Source: Chanos chanos (Eukaryota > Chordata > Actinopteri > Gonorynchiformes > Chanidae). Taken from it: a stretch of DNA of 64,000 nt. A program made the translations under genes and the position numbers. This document shows, in pieces, positions 31,566 to 43,958 of this stretch. The DNA lies in the NCBI RefSeq assembly GCF_902362185.1, contig NC_044497.1, positions 42,097,501-42,161,500 of the forward strand. Direction: 5' to 3'. The notes under the pieces are model-generated. The model ran no database searches and was not told the origin of the DNA. It worked only from the letters and a program-made list of their open reading frames with translations. Numbering within the stretch: the stretch's first letter is position 1; each line of letters opens with the position of its first letter.

Positions 31566-32189
31566 ATGCTGAGCCTTCATGGATACCAGCCTGTCTTCAG
31601 TCCACTCATGGACCTCCACTGGCCTGTGCGCAGCCTCTGGCCAGAGGTCACACCACTTTACAGCCACAGAGAGCTACTGCTGAGAAACATGCAGGAGATG
31701 AAAACTTGTCTGGAGCAGCTGGAGAAAATGCAGCACAAGGTCTTTGAAGAGCTCGACCACATGCCAGCTTCTGGGGACGTCCAACCAGTCTCCTACACTC
31801 TGGACAAGGAGGGAGACGGGTTTGCCCTGACGCTGGACGCCAGAGACTTTTCCCCAGAAGAGCTGTCTGTCAAACAGGTGGGCAGGAAACTGCAGGTCAG
31901 CGGCAAGACGGAGAAGAAGCAGGACGATGGACACGGCTCCTATTCCTACAGAGTGCAGGAGTTCAGGCGGGAGTTTGATCTGCCCGAAGGGGTGAGCCCC
32001 GAAGCGGTCACTTGTTTCATGGCTGATGGGAAGCTCCACATCCAGGCACCCAAGAATCAGATAGCCGACAAGCCGGAGAGGGTAGTCCCCATCGACTGCG
32101 GCAAAACCGTTGGGGCTGCCGTGCACTCCTCCATGACAGAGGACAGCGCCGCTGAAACGCAGAAGAACCCGGAGGAAAAACAAATCTAA
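31566..32189 (+). CDS. hsp30: Hsp30-type small heat shock protein, copy 3
   Basis: The protein is identical to copy 1. The following spacer has lost one G (near 32852) and gained one A (near 32945), so the unit keeps its length of 1,961. Confidence 0.95.
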   Translation: MLSLHGYQPVFSPLMDLHWPVRSLWPEVTPLYSHRELLLRNMQEMKTCLEQLEKMQHKVFEELDHMPASGDVQPVSYTLDKEGDGFALTLDARDFSPEELSVKQVGRKLQVSGKTEKKQDDGHGSYSYRVQEFRREFDLPEGVSPEAVTCFMADGKLHIQAPKNQIADKPERVVPIDCGKTVGAAVHSSMTEDSAAETQKNPEEKQI

Positions 32190-33526
32190 AGACACTAAGG
32201 AACTATGCGGATAGAATTTCAAAAAGAATAAAAAAGACTGAATATTTGGTCTCTGGTTAGACCTTTTGTAAAATACCGTTCAAATGCCGGCACTTGTCGC
32301 TCAAGTGACATTTTTTGTACATTTTTTACAATGCGAAAAAATAAAACCATCTTGTCTCTTACATTTTCATGTCTTGGTTTCTTTCTTTGGGTCTCTGCTT
32401 GCCTACGCATAGGGGTACTTAGCTCTTTCACAATGACATGAAGGTTTTCTTAACACAGACAAACTTCTGACACTACAAACAAGCTCCAAAGCATAGGTCA
32501 GTCACATCCACTGGCCCGCAATCTGTGACACCATACTTGCAGTAGCAATAATTGTATTCTTTTCACACAGGAAAGCCCATCAGGTACGCTAATATTTTCT
32601 CTACACAATAGCTTGCTGCGGTACACACTGTTGTGGCTGCTTTCTCATTTCTCCACAAAACCTGCTGAAACGAAGGCCCGAAGAGACGCTGGGGGGGGAG
32701 AGTTTTGAGGTGTGCTACGGCTCCCTCGGAAATTTAAAAAAAAGAAGAAGAAAAAGACAGAAAAGCATTCATTTATTTAAAGTAGCAATCCACCCACATG
32801 TATCGTGCAGGTATGTTATACCGATGGACTGAAAGATTTATCAGCTGGGCTGGGAACGCTAAAGGTACAGATGACTGAGAACTCCTGATTTAACGTGCGT
32901 TCAAAGTCAATGCACCTGAGCTTTAAAAAAATGAAAGAAAGGAAAAAATTCAAAAAACACTTTCCGTTAAACAGTCTCTCAAAACCAGAGACCAGTTACA
33001 CAACCAGCCAGTGCACAGTTCCTACGTTTAAAAAAATAAGGAATAACAATAGTAATAATAATAATGATAATTTTCTAAAAAAGAAAAAAAAAGTACAATC
33101 TCAGCGCTCGATGCAGAAAATGAGTCCTTCAAAGGGCCTCAAGGAAGCATTTTTGCATCATCTTTTTGTCCAAATTCAGTCTGGTGGCTTTTGATGAGTT
33201 TAAGGGAAGAGAGAAAGAAAACAAGCAAAAGCACAGCCCCTCAAACACATTTTGTATTTTCTCAGCCAAGGAGTTTCAAGAGTATCACCACTAGACTACA
33301 GTTCCATGTTTAGGACGTGACTCAAGTGACGTCATCAGCTGCCCCTATGTCGCCACACAGTGGAAGAACGTGGCATTGACAGGAACATTCCTGAACTCAC
33401 TCGAACACCTAGAGGCTGACTATAAAAGCTGAGCGGCTCACACTCCTCAAGTCAGAACGAACAGACGCAACACTCAAACAGAGAGCAAGCAAAGAGCTAA
33501 AGAAACCAACACAACCATCCCCGAAA

Positions 33527-34150
33527 ATGCTGAGCCTTCATGGATACCAGCCTGTCTTCAGTCCACTCATGGACCTCCACTGGCCTGTGCGCAGCCTCTG
33601 GCCAGAGGTCACACCACTTTACAGCCACAGAGAGCTACTGCTGAGAAACATGCAGGAGATGAAAACTTGTCTGGAGCAGCTGGAGAAAATGCAGCACAAG
33701 GTCTTTGAAGAGCTCGACCACATGCCAGCTTCTGGGGACGTCCAACCAGTCTCCTACACTCTGGACAAGGAGGGAGACGGGTTTGCCCTGACGCTGGACG
33801 CCAGAGACTTTTCCCCAGAAGAGCTGTCTGTCAAACAGGTGGGCAGGAAACTGCAGGTCAGCGGCAAGACGGAGAAGAAGCAGGACGATGGACACGGCTC
33901 CTATTCCTACAGAGTGCAGGAGTTCAGGCGGGAGTTTGATCTGCCCGAAGGGGTGAGCCCCGAAGCGGTCACTTGTTTCATGGCTGATGGGAAGCTCCAC
34001 ATCCAGGCACCCAAGAATCAGATAGCCGACAAGCCGGAGAGGGTAGTCCCCATCGACTGCGGCAAAACCGTTGGGGCTGCCGTGCACTCCTCCATGACAG
34101 AGGACAGCGCCGCTGAAACGCAGAAGAACCCGGAGGAAAAACAAATCTAA
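33527..34150 (+). CDS. hsp30: Hsp30-type small heat shock protein, copy 4
   Basis: The protein is identical to copy 1. I noticed no private variant in this unit; it represents the common form of units 2-12. Confidence 0.95.
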   Translation: MLSLHGYQPVFSPLMDLHWPVRSLWPEVTPLYSHRELLLRNMQEMKTCLEQLEKMQHKVFEELDHMPASGDVQPVSYTLDKEGDGFALTLDARDFSPEELSVKQVGRKLQVSGKTEKKQDDGHGSYSYRVQEFRREFDLPEGVSPEAVTCFMADGKLHIQAPKNQIADKPERVVPIDCGKTVGAAVHSSMTEDSAAETQKNPEEKQI

Positions 34151-35487
34151 AGACACTAAGGAACTATGCGGATAGAATTTCAAAAAGAATAAAAAAGACT
34201 GAATATTTGGTCTCTGGTTAGACCTTTTGTAAAATACCGTTCAAATGCCGGCACTTGTCGCTCAAGTGACATTTTTTGTACATTTTTTACAATGCGAAAA
34301 AATAAAACCATCTTGTCTCTTACATTTTCATGTCTTGGTTTCTTTCTTTGGGTCTCTGCTTGCCTACGCATAGGGGTACTTAGCTCTTTCACAATGACAT
34401 GAAGGTTTTCTTAACACAGACAAACTTCTGACACTACAAACAAGCTCCAAAGCATAGGTCAGTCACATCCACTGGCCCGCAATCTGTGACACCATACTTG
34501 CAGTAGCAATAATTGTATTCTTTTCACACAGGAAAGCCCATCAGGTACGCTAATATTTTCTCTACACAATAGCTTGCTGCGGTACACACTGTTGTGGCTG
34601 CTTTCTCATTTCTCCACAAAACCTGCTGAAACGAAGGCCCGAAGAGACGCTGGGGGGGGAGAGTTTTGAGGTGTGCTACGGCTCCCTCGGAAATTTAAAA
34701 AAAAGAAGAAGAAAAAGACAGAAAAGCATTCATTTATTTAAAGTAGCAATCCACCCACATGTATCGTGCAGGTATGTTATACCGATGGACTGAAAGATTT
34801 ATCAGCTGGGCTGGGGAACGCTAAAGGTACAGATGACTGAGAACTCCTGATTTAACGTGCGTTCAAAGTCAATGCACCTGAGCTTTAAAAAAATGAAAGA
34901 AAGGAAAAATTCAAAAAACACTTTCCGTTAAACAGTCTCTCAAAACCAGAGACCAGTTACACAACCAGCCAGTGCACAGTTCCTACGTTTAAAAAAATAA
35001 GGAATAACAATAGTAATAATAATAATGATAATTTTCTAAAAAAGAAAAAAAAAGTACAATCTCAGCGCTCGATGCAGAAAATGAGTCCTTCAAAGGGCCT
35101 CAAGGAAGCATTTTTGCATCATCTTTTTGTCCAAATTCAGTCTGGTGGCTTTTGATGAGTTTAAGGGAAGAGAGAAAGAAAACAAGCAAAAGCACAGCCC
35201 CTCAAACACATTTTGTATTTTCTCAGCCAAGGAGTTTCAAGAGTATCACCACTAGACTACAGTTCCATGTTTAGGACGTGACTCAAGTGACGTCATCAGC
35301 TGCCCCTATGTCGCCACACAGTGGAAGAACGTGGCATTGACAGGAACATTCCTGAACTCACTCGAACACCTAGAGGCTGACTATAAAAGCTGAGCGGCTC
35401 ACACTCCTCAAGTCAGAACGAACAGACGCAACACTCAAACAGAGAGCAAGCAAAGAGCTAAAGAAACCAACACAACCATCCCCGAAA

Positions 35488-36111
35488 ATGCTGAGCCTTC
35501 ATGGATACCAGCCTGTCTTCAGTCCACTCATGGACCTCCACTGGCCTGTGCGCAGCCTCTGGCCAGAGGTCACACCACTTTACAGCCACAGAGAGCTACT
35601 GCTGAGAAACATGCAGGAGATGAAAACTTGTCTGGAGCAGCTGGAGAAAATGCAGCACAAGGTCTTTGAAGAGCTCGACCACATGCCAGCTTCTGGGGAC
35701 GTCCAACCAGTCTCCTACACTCTGGACAAGGAGGGAGACGGGTTTGCCCTGACGCTGGACGCCAGAGACTTTTCCCCAGAAGAGCTGTCTGTCAAACAGG
35801 TGGGCAGGAAACTGCAGGTCAGCGGCAAGACGGAGAAGAAGCAGGACGATGGACACGGCTCCTATTCCTACAGAGTGCAGGAGTTCAGGCGGGAGTTTGA
35901 TCTGCCCGAAGGGGTGAGCCCCGAAGCGGTCACTTGTTTCATGGCTGATGGGAAGCTCCACATCCAGGCACCCAAGAATCAGATAGCCGACAAGCCGGAG
36001 AGGGTAGTCCCCATCGACTGCGGCAAAACCGTTGGGGCTGCCGTGCACTCCTCCATGACAGAGGACAGCGCCGCTGAAACGCAGAAGAACCCGGAGGAAA
36101 AACAAATCTAA
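35488..36111 (+). CDS. hsp30: Hsp30-type small heat shock protein, copy 5
   Basis: The protein is identical to copy 1, and the unit appears the same as unit 4 throughout. Confidence 0.95.
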   Translation: MLSLHGYQPVFSPLMDLHWPVRSLWPEVTPLYSHRELLLRNMQEMKTCLEQLEKMQHKVFEELDHMPASGDVQPVSYTLDKEGDGFALTLDARDFSPEELSVKQVGRKLQVSGKTEKKQDDGHGSYSYRVQEFRREFDLPEGVSPEAVTCFMADGKLHIQAPKNQIADKPERVVPIDCGKTVGAAVHSSMTEDSAAETQKNPEEKQI

Positions 36112-37448
36112 AGACACTAAGGAACTATGCGGATAGAATTTCAAAAAGAATAAAAAAGACTGAATATTTGGTCTCTGGTTAGACCTTTTGTAAAATACCG
36201 TTCAAATGCCGGCACTTGTCGCTCAAGTGACATTTTTTGTACATTTTTTACAATGCGAAAAAATAAAACCATCTTGTCTCTTACATTTTCATGTCTTGGT
36301 TTCTTTCTTTGGGTCTCTGCTTGCCTACGCATAGGGGTACTTAGCTCTTTCACAATGACATGAAGGTTTTCTTAACACAGACAAACTTCTGACACTACAA
36401 ACAAGCTCCAAAGCATAGGTCAGTCACATCCACTGGCCCGCAATCTGTGACACCATACTTGCAGTAGCAATAATTGTATTCTTTTCACACAGGAAAGCCC
36501 ATCAGGTACGCTAATATTTTCTCTACACAATAGCTTGCTGCGGTACACACTGTTGTGGCTGCTTTCTCATTTCTCCACAAAACCTGCTGAAACGAAGGCC
36601 CGAAGAGACGCTGGGGGGGGAGAGTTTTGAGGTGTGCTACGGCTCCCTCGGAAATTTAAAAAAAAGAAGAAGAAAAAGACAGAAAAGCATTCATTTATTT
36701 AAAGTAGCAATCCACCCACATGTATCGTGCAGGTATGTTATACCGATGGACTGAAAGATTTATCAGCTGGGCTGGGGAACGCTAAAGGTACAGATGACTG
36801 AGAACTCCTGATTTAACGTGCGTTCAAAGTCAATGCACCTGAGCTTTAAAAAAATGAAAGAAAGGAAAAATTCAAAAAACACTTTCCGTTAAACAGTCTC
36901 TCAAAACCAGAGACCAGTTACACAACCAGCCAGTGCACAGTTCCTACGTTTAAAAAAATAAGGAATAACAATAGTAATAATAATAATGATAATTTTCTAA
37001 AAAAGAAAAAAAAAGTACAATCTCAGCGCTCGATGCAGAAAATGAGTCCTTCAAAGGGCCTCAAGGAAGCATTTTTGCATCATCTTTTTGTCCAAATTCA
37101 GTCTGGTGGCTTTTGATGAGTTTAAGGGAAGAGAGAAAGAAAACAAGCAAAAGCACAGCCCCTCAAACACATTTTGTATTTTCTCAGCCAAGGAGTTTCA
37201 AGAGTATCACCACTAGACTACAGTTCCATGTTTAGGACGTGACTCAAGTGACGTCATCAGCTGCCCCTATGTCGCCACACAGTGGAAGAACGTGGCATTG
37301 ACAGGAACATTCCTGAACTCACTCGAACACCTAGAGGCTGACTATAAAAGCTGAGCGGCTCACACTCCTCAAGTCAGAACGAACAGACGCAACACTCAAA
37401 CAGAGAGCAAGCAAAGAGCTAAAGAAACCAACACAACCATCCCCGAAA

Positions 37449-38144
37449 ATGCTGAGCCTTCATGGATACCAGCCTGTCTTCAGTCCACTCATGGACCTCC
37501 ACTGGCCTGTGCGCAGCCTCTGGCCAGAGGTCACACCACTTTACAGCCACAGAGAGCTACTGCTGAGAAACATGCAGGAGATGAAAACTTGTCTGGAGCA
37601 GCTGGAGAAAATGCAGCACAAGGTCTTTGAAGAGCTCGACCACATGCCAGCTTCTGGGGACGTCCAACCAGTCTCCTACACTCTGGACAAGGAGGGAGAC
37701 GGGTTTGCCCTGACGCTGGACGCCAGAGACTTTTCCCCAGAAGAGCTGTCTGTCAAACAGGTGGGCAGGAAACTGCAGGTCAGCGGCAAGACGGAGAAGA
37801 AGCAGGACGATGGACACGGCTCCTATTCCTACAGAGTGCAGGAGTTCAGGCGGGAGTTTGATCTGCCCGAAGGGGTGAGCCCCGAAGCGGTCACTTGTTT
37901 CATGGCTGATGGGAAGCTCCACATCCAGGCACCCAAGAATCAGATAGCCGACAAGCCGGAGAGGGTAGTCCCCATCGACTGCGGCAAAACCGTTGGGGCT
38001 GCCGTGCACTCCTCCATGACAGAGGACAGCGCCGCTGAAAACGCAGAAGAACCCGGAGGAAAAACAAATCTAAAGACACTAAGGAACTATGCGGATAGAA
38101 TTTCAAAAAGAATAAAAAAGACTGAATATTTGGTCTCTGGTTAG
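37449..38144 (+). CDS. hsp30: Hsp30-type small heat shock protein, copy 6, frameshifted C-terminal tail
   Basis: One extra A in the run at about 38038-38041 shifts the frame after residue 197. The alpha-crystallin domain, R135 and V-P-I motif remain, but the normal ten-residue tail is replaced by 34 residues read through the old 3' UTR. The new tail is rich in lysine and arginine (NYADRISKRIKKTEY) and brings the protein to 231 aa. A second extra A lies in the 3' UTR near 38168, so this unit is 1,963 bp. It could be a real variant, an early decaying copy or two base-calling errors. A stable chaperone is still plausible because the core is intact. Confidence 0.85.
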   Translation: MLSLHGYQPVFSPLMDLHWPVRSLWPEVTPLYSHRELLLRNMQEMKTCLEQLEKMQHKVFEELDHMPASGDVQPVSYTLDKEGDGFALTLDARDFSPEELSVKQVGRKLQVSGKTEKKQDDGHGSYSYRVQEFRREFDLPEGVSPEAVTCFMADGKLHIQAPKNQIADKPERVVPIDCGKTVGAAVHSSMTEDSAAENAEEPGGKTNLKTLRNYADRISKRIKKTEYLVSG

Positions 38145-39411
38145 ACCTTTTGTAAAATACCGTTCAAAATGCCGGCACTTGTCGCTCAAGTGACATTTTT
38201 TGTACATTTTTTACAATGCGAAAAAATAAAACCATCTTGTCTCTTACATTTTCATGTCTTGGTTTCTTTCTTTGGGTCTCTGCTTGCCTACGCATAGGGG
38301 TACTTAGCTCTTTCACAATGACATGAAGGTTTTCTTAACACAGACAAACTTCTGACACTACAAACAAGCTCCAAAGCATAGGTCAGTCACATCCACTGGC
38401 CCGCAATCTGTGACACCATACTTGCAGTAGCAATAATTGTATTCTTTTCACACAGGAAAGCCCATCAGGTACGCTAATATTTTCTCTACACAATAGCTTG
38501 CTGCGGTACACACTGTTGTGGCTGCTTTCTCATTTCTCCACAAAACCTGCTGAAACGAAGGCCCGAAGAGACGCTGGGGGGGGAGAGTTTTGAGGTGTGC
38601 TACGGCTCCCTCGGAAATTTAAAAAAAAGAAGAAGAAAAAGACAGAAAAGCATTCATTTATTTAAAGTAGCAATCCACCCACATGTATCGTGCAGGTATG
38701 TTATACCGATGGACTGAAAGATTTATCAGCTGGGCTGGGGAACGCTAAAGGTACAGATGACTGAGAACTCCTGATTTAACGTGCGTTCAAAGTCAATGCA
38801 CCTGAGCTTTAAAAAAATGAAAGAAAGGAAAAATTCAAAAAACACTTTCCGTTAAACAGTCTCTCAAAACCAGAGACCAGTTACACAACCAGCCAGTGCA
38901 CAGTTCCTACGTTTAAAAAAATAAGGAATAACAATAGTAATAATAATAATGATAATTTTCTAAAAAAGAAAAAAAAAGTACAATCTCAGCGCTCGATGCA
39001 GAAAATGAGTCCTTCAAAGGGCCTCAAGGAAGCATTTTTGCATCATCTTTTTGTCCAAATTCAGTCTGGTGGCTTTTGATGAGTTTAAGGGAAGAGAGAA
39101 AGAAAACAAGCAAAAGCACAGCCCCTCAAACACATTTTGTATTTTCTCAGCCAAGGAGTTTCAAGAGTATCACCACTAGACTACAGTTCCATGTTTAGGA
39201 CGTGACTCAAGTGACGTCATCAGCTGCCCCTATGTCGCCACACAGTGGAAGAACGTGGCATTGACAGGAACATTCCTGAACTCACTCGAACACCTAGAGG
39301 CTGACTATAAAAGCTGAGCGGCTCACACTCCTCAAGTCAGAACGAACAGACGCAACACTCAAACAGAGAGCAAGCAAAGAGCTAAAGAAACCAACACAAC
39401 CATCCCCGAAA

Positions 39412-40035
39412 ATGCTGAGCCTTCATGGATACCAGCCTGTCTTCAGTCCACTCATGGACCTCCACTGGCCTGTGCGCAGCCTCTGGCCAGAGGTCACACC
39501 ACTTTACAGCCACAGAGAGCTACTGCTGAGAAACATGCAGGAGATGAAAACTTGTCTGGAGCAGCTGGAGAAAATGCAGCACAAGGTCTTTGAAGAGCTC
39601 GACCACATGCCAGCTTCTGGGGACGTCCAACCAGTCTCCTACACTCTGGACAAGGAGGGAGACGGGTTTGCCCTGACGCTGGACGCCAGAGACTTTTCCC
39701 CAGAAGAGCTGTCTGTCAAACAGGTGGGCAGGAAACTGCAGGTCAGCGGCAAGACGGAGAAGAAGCAGGACGATGGACACGGCTCCTATTCCTACAGAGT
39801 GCAGGAGTTCAGGCGGGAGTTTGATCTGCCCGAAGGGGTGAGCCCCGAAGCGGTCACTTGTTTCATGGCTGATGGGAAGCTCCACATCCAGGCACCCAAG
39901 AATCAGATAGCCGACAAGCCGGAGAGGGTAGTCCCCATCGACTGCGGCAAAACCGTTGGGGCTGCCGTGCACTCCTCCATGACAGAGGACAGCGCCGCTG
40001 AAACGCAGAAGAACCCGGAGGAAAAACAAATCTAA
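39412..40035 (+). CDS. hsp30: Hsp30-type small heat shock protein, copy 7
   Basis: The normal reading frame and tail are present right after the frameshifted copy 6. Private changes in the spacer are C to A near 40321 and one extra A near 40876. Confidence 0.95.
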   Translation: MLSLHGYQPVFSPLMDLHWPVRSLWPEVTPLYSHRELLLRNMQEMKTCLEQLEKMQHKVFEELDHMPASGDVQPVSYTLDKEGDGFALTLDARDFSPEELSVKQVGRKLQVSGKTEKKQDDGHGSYSYRVQEFRREFDLPEGVSPEAVTCFMADGKLHIQAPKNQIADKPERVVPIDCGKTVGAAVHSSMTEDSAAETQKNPEEKQI

Positions 40036-41373
40036 AGACACTAAGGAACTATGCGGATAGAATTTCAAAAAGAATAAAAAAGACTGAATATTTGGTCTCT
40101 GGTTAGACCTTTTGTAAAATACCGTTCAAATGCCGGCACTTGTCGCTCAAGTGACATTTTTTGTACATTTTTTACAATGCGAAAAAATAAAACCATCTTG
40201 TCTCTTACATTTTCATGTCTTGGTTTCTTTCTTTGGGTCTCTGCTTGCCTACGCATAGGGGTACTTAGCTCTTTCACAATGACATGAAGGTTTTCTTAAC
40301 ACAGACAAACTTCTGACACTAAAAACAAGCTCCAAAGCATAGGTCAGTCACATCCACTGGCCCGCAATCTGTGACACCATACTTGCAGTAGCAATAATTG
40401 TATTCTTTTCACACAGGAAAGCCCATCAGGTACGCTAATATTTTCTCTACACAATAGCTTGCTGCGGTACACACTGTTGTGGCTGCTTTCTCATTTCTCC
40501 ACAAAACCTGCTGAAACGAAGGCCCGAAGAGACGCTGGGGGGGGAGAGTTTTGAGGTGTGCTACGGCTCCCTCGGAAATTTAAAAAAAAGAAGAAGAAAA
40601 AGACAGAAAAGCATTCATTTATTTAAAGTAGCAATCCACCCACATGTATCGTGCAGGTATGTTATACCGATGGACTGAAAGATTTATCAGCTGGGCTGGG
40701 GAACGCTAAAGGTACAGATGACTGAGAACTCCTGATTTAACGTGCGTTCAAAGTCAATGCACCTGAGCTTTAAAAAAATGAAAGAAAGGAAAAATTCAAA
40801 AAACACTTTCCGTTAAACAGTCTCTCAAAACCAGAGACCAGTTACACAACCAGCCAGTGCACAGTTCCTACGTTTAAAAAAAATAAGGAATAACAATAGT
40901 AATAATAATAATGATAATTTTCTAAAAAAGAAAAAAAAAGTACAATCTCAGCGCTCGATGCAGAAAATGAGTCCTTCAAAGGGCCTCAAGGAAGCATTTT
41001 TGCATCATCTTTTTGTCCAAATTCAGTCTGGTGGCTTTTGATGAGTTTAAGGGAAGAGAGAAAGAAAACAAGCAAAAGCACAGCCCCTCAAACACATTTT
41101 GTATTTTCTCAGCCAAGGAGTTTCAAGAGTATCACCACTAGACTACAGTTCCATGTTTAGGACGTGACTCAAGTGACGTCATCAGCTGCCCCTATGTCGC
41201 CACACAGTGGAAGAACGTGGCATTGACAGGAACATTCCTGAACTCACTCGAACACCTAGAGGCTGACTATAAAAGCTGAGCGGCTCACACTCCTCAAGTC
41301 AGAACGAACAGACGCAACACTCAAACAGAGAGCAAGCAAAGAGCTAAAGAAACCAACACAACCATCCCCGAAA

Positions 41374-41997
41374 ATGCTGAGCCTTCATGGATACCAGCCT
41401 GTCTTCAGTCCACTCATGGACCTCCACTGGCCTGTGCGCAGCCTCTGGCCAGAGGTCACACCACTTTACAGCCACAGAGAGCTACTGCTGAGAAACATGC
41501 AGGAGATGAAAACTTGTCTGGAGCAGCTGGAGAAAATGCAGCACAAGGTCTTTGAAGAGCTCGACCACATGCCAGCTTCTGGGGACGTCCAACCAGTCTC
41601 CTACACTCTGGACAAGGAGGGAGACGGGTTTGCCCTGACGCTGGACGCCAGAGACTTTTCCCCAGAAGAGCTGTCTGTCAAACAGGTGGGCAGGAAACTG
41701 CAGGTCAGCGGCAAGACGGAGAAGAAGCAGGACGATGGACACGGCTCCTATTCCTACAGAGTGCAGGAGTTCAGGCGGGAGTTTGATCTGCCCGAAGGGG
41801 TGAGCCCCGAAGCGGTCACTTGTTTCATGGCTGATGGGAAGCTCCACATCCAGGCACCCAAGAATCAGATAGCCGACAAGCCGGAGAGGGTAGTCCCCAT
41901 CGACTGCGGCAAAACCGTTGGGGCTGCCGTGCACTCCTCCATGACAGAGGACAGCGCCGCTGAAACGCAGAAGAACCCGGAGGAAAAACAAATCTAA
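41374..41997 (+). CDS. hsp30: Hsp30-type small heat shock protein, copy 8
   Basis: The protein is identical to copy 1. The spacer has one extra A near 42895 and one T fewer near 43060, which cancel in length. Confidence 0.95.
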   Translation: MLSLHGYQPVFSPLMDLHWPVRSLWPEVTPLYSHRELLLRNMQEMKTCLEQLEKMQHKVFEELDHMPASGDVQPVSYTLDKEGDGFALTLDARDFSPEELSVKQVGRKLQVSGKTEKKQDDGHGSYSYRVQEFRREFDLPEGVSPEAVTCFMADGKLHIQAPKNQIADKPERVVPIDCGKTVGAAVHSSMTEDSAAETQKNPEEKQI

Positions 41998-43334
41998 AGA
42001 CACTAAGGAACTATGCGGATAGAATTTCAAAAAGAATAAAAAAGACTGAATATTTGGTCTCTGGTTAGACCTTTTGTAAAATACCGTTCAAATGCCGGCA
42101 CTTGTCGCTCAAGTGACATTTTTTGTACATTTTTTACAATGCGAAAAAATAAAACCATCTTGTCTCTTACATTTTCATGTCTTGGTTTCTTTCTTTGGGT
42201 CTCTGCTTGCCTACGCATAGGGGTACTTAGCTCTTTCACAATGACATGAAGGTTTTCTTAACACAGACAAACTTCTGACACTACAAACAAGCTCCAAAGC
42301 ATAGGTCAGTCACATCCACTGGCCCGCAATCTGTGACACCATACTTGCAGTAGCAATAATTGTATTCTTTTCACACAGGAAAGCCCATCAGGTACGCTAA
42401 TATTTTCTCTACACAATAGCTTGCTGCGGTACACACTGTTGTGGCTGCTTTCTCATTTCTCCACAAAACCTGCTGAAACGAAGGCCCGAAGAGACGCTGG
42501 GGGGGGAGAGTTTTGAGGTGTGCTACGGCTCCCTCGGAAATTTAAAAAAAAGAAGAAGAAAAAGACAGAAAAGCATTCATTTATTTAAAGTAGCAATCCA
42601 CCCACATGTATCGTGCAGGTATGTTATACCGATGGACTGAAAGATTTATCAGCTGGGCTGGGGAACGCTAAAGGTACAGATGACTGAGAACTCCTGATTT
42701 AACGTGCGTTCAAAGTCAATGCACCTGAGCTTTAAAAAAATGAAAGAAAGGAAAAATTCAAAAAACACTTTCCGTTAAACAGTCTCTCAAAACCAGAGAC
42801 CAGTTACACAACCAGCCAGTGCACAGTTCCTACGTTTAAAAAAATAAGGAATAACAATAGTAATAATAATAATGATAATTTTCTAAAAAAGAAAAAAAAA
42901 AGTACAATCTCAGCGCTCGATGCAGAAAATGAGTCCTTCAAAGGGCCTCAAGGAAGCATTTTTGCATCATCTTTTTGTCCAAATTCAGTCTGGTGGCTTT
43001 TGATGAGTTTAAGGGAAGAGAGAAAGAAAACAAGCAAAAGCACAGCCCCTCAAACACATTTGTATTTTCTCAGCCAAGGAGTTTCAAGAGTATCACCACT
43101 AGACTACAGTTCCATGTTTAGGACGTGACTCAAGTGACGTCATCAGCTGCCCCTATGTCGCCACACAGTGGAAGAACGTGGCATTGACAGGAACATTCCT
43201 GAACTCACTCGAACACCTAGAGGCTGACTATAAAAGCTGAGCGGCTCACACTCCTCAAGTCAGAACGAACAGACGCAACACTCAAACAGAGAGCAAGCAA
43301 AGAGCTAAAGAAACCAACACAACCATCCCCGAAA

Positions 43335-43958
43335 ATGCTGAGCCTTCATGGATACCAGCCTGTCTTCAGTCCACTCATGGACCTCCACTGGCCTGTGCGC
43401 AGCCTCTGGCCAGAGGTCACACCACTTTACAGCCACAGAGAGCTACTGCTGAGAAACATGCAGGAGATGAAAACTTGTCTGGAGCAGCTGGAGAAAATGC
43501 AGCACAAGGTCTTTGAAGAGCTCGACCACATGCCAGCTTCTGGGGACGTCCAACCAGTCTCCTACACTCTGGACAAGGAGGGAGACGGGTTTGCCCTGAC
43601 GCTGGACGCCAGAGACTTTTCCCCAGAAGAGCTGTCTGTCAAACAGGTGGGCAGGAAACTGCAGGTCAGCGGCAAGACGGAGAAGAAGCAGGACGATGGA
43701 CACGGCTCCTATTCCTACAGAGTGCAGGAGTTCAGGCGGGAGTTTGATCTGCCCGAAGGGGTGAGCCCCGAAGCGGTCACTTGTTTCATGGCTGATGGGA
43801 AGCTCCACATCCAGGCACCCAAGAATCAGATAGCCGACAAGCCGGAGAGGGTAGTCCCCATCGACTGCGGCAAAACCGTTGGGGCTGCCGTGCACTCCTC
43901 CATGACAGAGGACAGCGCCGCTGAAACGCAGAAGAACCCGGAGGAAAAACAAATCTAA
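43335..43958 (+). CDS. hsp30: Hsp30-type small heat shock protein, copy 9
   Basis: The protein is identical to copy 1, and the unit is of the common form without private changes that I could see. Confidence 0.95.
   Translation: MLSLHGYQPVFSPLMDLHWPVRSLWPEVTPLYSHRELLLRNMQEMKTCLEQLEKMQHKVFEELDHMPASGDVQPVSYTLDKEGDGFALTLDARDFSPEELSVKQVGRKLQVSGKTEKKQDDGHGSYSYRVQEFRREFDLPEGVSPEAVTCFMADGKLHIQAPKNQIADKPERVVPIDCGKTVGAAVHSSMTEDSAAETQKNPEEKQI

Noticed and set aside
32895-33194. 99-codon + strand frame in the spacer of unit 3
   Set aside because: It exists only because of one-base changes in this unit. The translation is lysine/asparagine low complexity from A-rich DNA.
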